Below, piece by piece: positions 4,142 to 5,605 of a stretch of 5,605 nt of DNA; within the stretch, counting starts at the first letter, position 1, and every line of letters begins with the position of its first letter. The stretch comes from an uncultured Oscillospiraceae bacterium. GTDB lineage: Bacteria > Bacillota > Clostridia > Oscillospirales > Oscillospiraceae. Location: contig CAJOOV010000073.1 in assembly GCA_905236265.1 (NCBI GenBank), forward strand, positions 1 to 5,605. Reading direction: 5' to 3'. The notes beneath the pieces were generated by a model. It saw only the letters and a program-made list of their open reading frames with translations, had not been told where the DNA came from and searched no databases. The translations under genes and the position numbers were made by a program.

Positions 4142-5605
4142 TCACTTTCTCACGCCGGGCATCAGCCCGCCGATGACCGTCTCCATCAGCCGTCCGAGAA
4201 ACAGGGCGTGCTCCACGCCTCTGCGTCCGCACTCCAGCGCCGCATCCTCTGCGGGGTCGTAGCCCAGCAGCCTTGCCGTCTCCCTTGCAAGGGCGAGGGG
4301 GGTCAGGGTGGCATCCCTGCCCAGAATATAGCAGGCGGCGTTGGCGCTCTCCTGTGCGGAGACATCCTCCGGGGCGCGATAGCTGTCCCCGGTGCCGCTT
4401 CTGCGAAACTCCCGCCACCGGTCAGGGTCCTGAGAGCCCTGCCAGAAGAAACTCAGCTCCCCCTCACGGGTGACACGCAGTCCCAGAGCCATCCACAGCT
4501 TTTCGCACATCCGGCGAAGCTCGTCGTCCTGTGCATCCAGCCCCATCAGCTCCAGCAGCCGGGTGGCAAGCTGGTTTCGGGAGATGGGCGCTTCCTGCTG
4601 CAGAATCTCGTCCACGATCCGGGTGATACGGCTGCGGAAGGAGGGGTTGGAAACCTCCCCGGCACGAATGCCCATCACCGCAAGGCTGGCGGGACGGTAC
4701 AGAGGAACCTCCGCCTCCGGCTCCGGCATCCGGGCGGGGGCAGGGCGCTGCTTTTGGGGGATATGCTCCATGATCTGGCACAGTCCGTCCAGCACCTCCC
4801 TCGTGCTGCGCCACCAGTCCATTGCCCAGACCCGGCAGAGCTGCCAGCCCCGCTCCTGCAAAAGCTGGGTGCGGCTGACCTCCCGCTCCTCCGTGCGGCA
4901 AAGGGCGCTGTAGTGGGCATCGTCCAGAAGAATGCCCAGAAGGGGTCTGTCCGGCTGCTCCTTCAGGGCAACCTGAACGGAGATGGGCTGCGGGCCGGGG
5001 GAGGCGGCGTAGCCCGCCTTGTTCAGCCCCATGCAAAGCTCCTGCTGGATCCTGTTTTCCACCGGATAGTCCCGGTGGGGCAGCGCCTTCCGCCTGAGAT
5101 AGTCCAGCCACTCCGGAAAGGCGGGAAAGCTGGGGGCGATGGTTGCCAGATCGTCCTGATCCATGGAGGAGAACACCAGCACGCCCTCCCTTCCGGCGGA
5201 GACCGCATCGGAGATCATGTGCCACCCGTCCCACTGGGCGGCAATGCGGGCGGCGGCAAGAGCCTGCTCGGAATGGTCGCTGGCGAGGGTGAGGGAGACA
5301 AGAGCCAGCTCATAACGCCCGCTGATGACCTCCTCCGGCGCAGCCACCTCCACCCGGCGCAGGGCGGCAGCCAGCTCCGGCTGCTCGGAGGCAGTGCGCC
5401 CCAGAAGCAGGCGCAGCAGGGAGCGCTGCTGCCATGTCATAGCCACAATGCCGATGCTGCGCCTGCCCCGGTTCAGCTGGCGGAGAAGCTCGTCAATGAC
5501 GGACTCCGCCTCTCCCAGGTTGGAGCCCTGCTCCATGCGCCCCAGCACCGGATGATAGGAGAAGAGAAAGTCGTCCGGGCGGGCGGTGGGCAGACAGCGG
5601 GTGCC
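4142..5605 (-). CDS. C-terminal part of a DUF4011/DUF3320-type helicase-nuclease-like protein (5' end beyond the window)
   Basis: The frame is open from the right edge to TGA at 4144-4142, giving 487 visible residues. A GTG at 5548 is in frame but is not the start, because coding-like sequence continues to position 5605. The order matches the C-terminal third of large superfamily 1 helicases (AAA_11/AAA_12) of the DUF4011 group. From about residue 30 there is LGEAESVIDEL then SIGIVAMTWQQ (50-60), typical of the RecA-like domain 2. A Vsr-like (REase_MTES_1575-type) nuclease region at about 184-266 ends in GWQLCRVWAMDWWRS. A DUF3320-like region follows at about 320-480 (RITRIVDEILQQEAPISRNQ, then FFWQ, then ESANAACYILGR). 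The expected motif V, motif VI and nuclease catalytic residues look replaced (see findings), so activity is doubtful. The ATPase Walker A/B part would lie outside the window. It is the upstream partner of the HD hydrolase. Family members are often associated with DNA repair or defence, which is not proven here. Confidence 0.8.
   Translation of the reverse strand, partial: GTRCLPTARPDDFLFSYHPVLGRMEQGSNLGEAESVIDELLRQLNRGRRSIGIVAMTWQQRSLLRLLLGRTASEQPELAAALRRVEVAAPEEVISGRYELALVSLTLASDHSEQALAAARIAAQWDGWHMISDAVSAGREGVLVFSSMDQDDLATIAPSFPAFPEWLDYLRRKALPHRDYPVENRIQQELCMGLNKAGYAASPGPQPISVQVALKEQPDRPLLGILLDDAHYSALCRTEEREVSRTQLLQERGWQLCRVWAMDWWRSTREVLDGLCQIMEHIPQKQRPAPARMPEPEAEVPLYRPASLAVMGIRAGEVSNPSFRSRITRIVDEILQQEAPISRNQLATRLLELMGLDAQDDELRRMCEKLWMALGLRVTREGELSFFWQGSQDPDRWREFRRSGTGDSYRAPEDVSAQESANAACYILGRDATLTPLALARETARLLGYDPAEDAALECGRRGVEHALFLGRLMETVIGGLMPGVRK

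Noticed and set aside
4464..5234. A 256-codon minus-strand frame inside the helicase-like gene
   Set aside because: It is rich in Gly/Ala/Pro/Arg with no motifs and is shifted relative to the frame that shows recognisable helicase, nuclease and DUF3320 patterns. It does not look like a frameshifted piece of the same protein.
5546..5548. GTG as the start of the helicase-like gene
   Set aside because: The frame continues open to the window edge with residues that fit the family, and there is no ribosome site at the proper distance. The gene is cut by the window rather than starting here.

Overview
The window is GC-rich and contains a clostridial 2[4Fe-4S] ferredoxin, strong AAGGAGG-type ribosome sites, and YlmH-type and DUF896 (UPF0291) proteins, which are hallmarks of Firmicutes. 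Together these suggest an anaerobic, high-GC member of the Clostridia, perhaps a gut Oscillospiraceae/Ruminococcaceae-like organism. The taxonomic call is an inference from gene content and composition only.

Layout from left to right. Positions 1-159 (minus) hold nearly all of a small ferredoxin, with a very good sigma-A promoter upstream. Positions 160-483 are mostly non-coding and hold that promoter, a possible 51-residue ORF with a good ribosome site, and some short inverted repeats. A GNAT acetyltransferase (plus) follows; its last codons overlap the 3' end of metF (minus, methylenetetrahydrofolate reductase). metF shares a compact divergent promoter region with a plus-strand operon of three genes: a single-domain cupin, a YlmH-like S4 RNA-binding protein coupled to it by an ATGA overlap, and a DUF896 protein. 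A 7-bp perfect inverted repeat lies inside the metF promoter and close to the cupin -35. The plus operon ends at a strong bidirectional terminator. It is met from the other side by a minus-strand pair: an HD-domain phosphohydrolase and, 9 bp upstream of it, the C-terminal 487 residues of a very large DUF4011/DUF3320-type superfamily 1 helicase-nuclease that runs off the right edge.

Most genes are housekeeping (electron transfer, one-carbon metabolism, ribosome-associated RNA binding). The most unusual item is the helicase-nuclease relative. Its overall domain order is preserved, but the residues expected for helicase motifs V and VI and for the Vsr-like nuclease centre look substituted, so it may be a pseudoenzyme or a divergent subfamily, and it sits in an apparent operon with an intact HD hydrolase. 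The second most interesting item is the shared metF/cupin control region. I see no CRISPR array, tRNA, rRNA, insertion sequence or known riboswitch.
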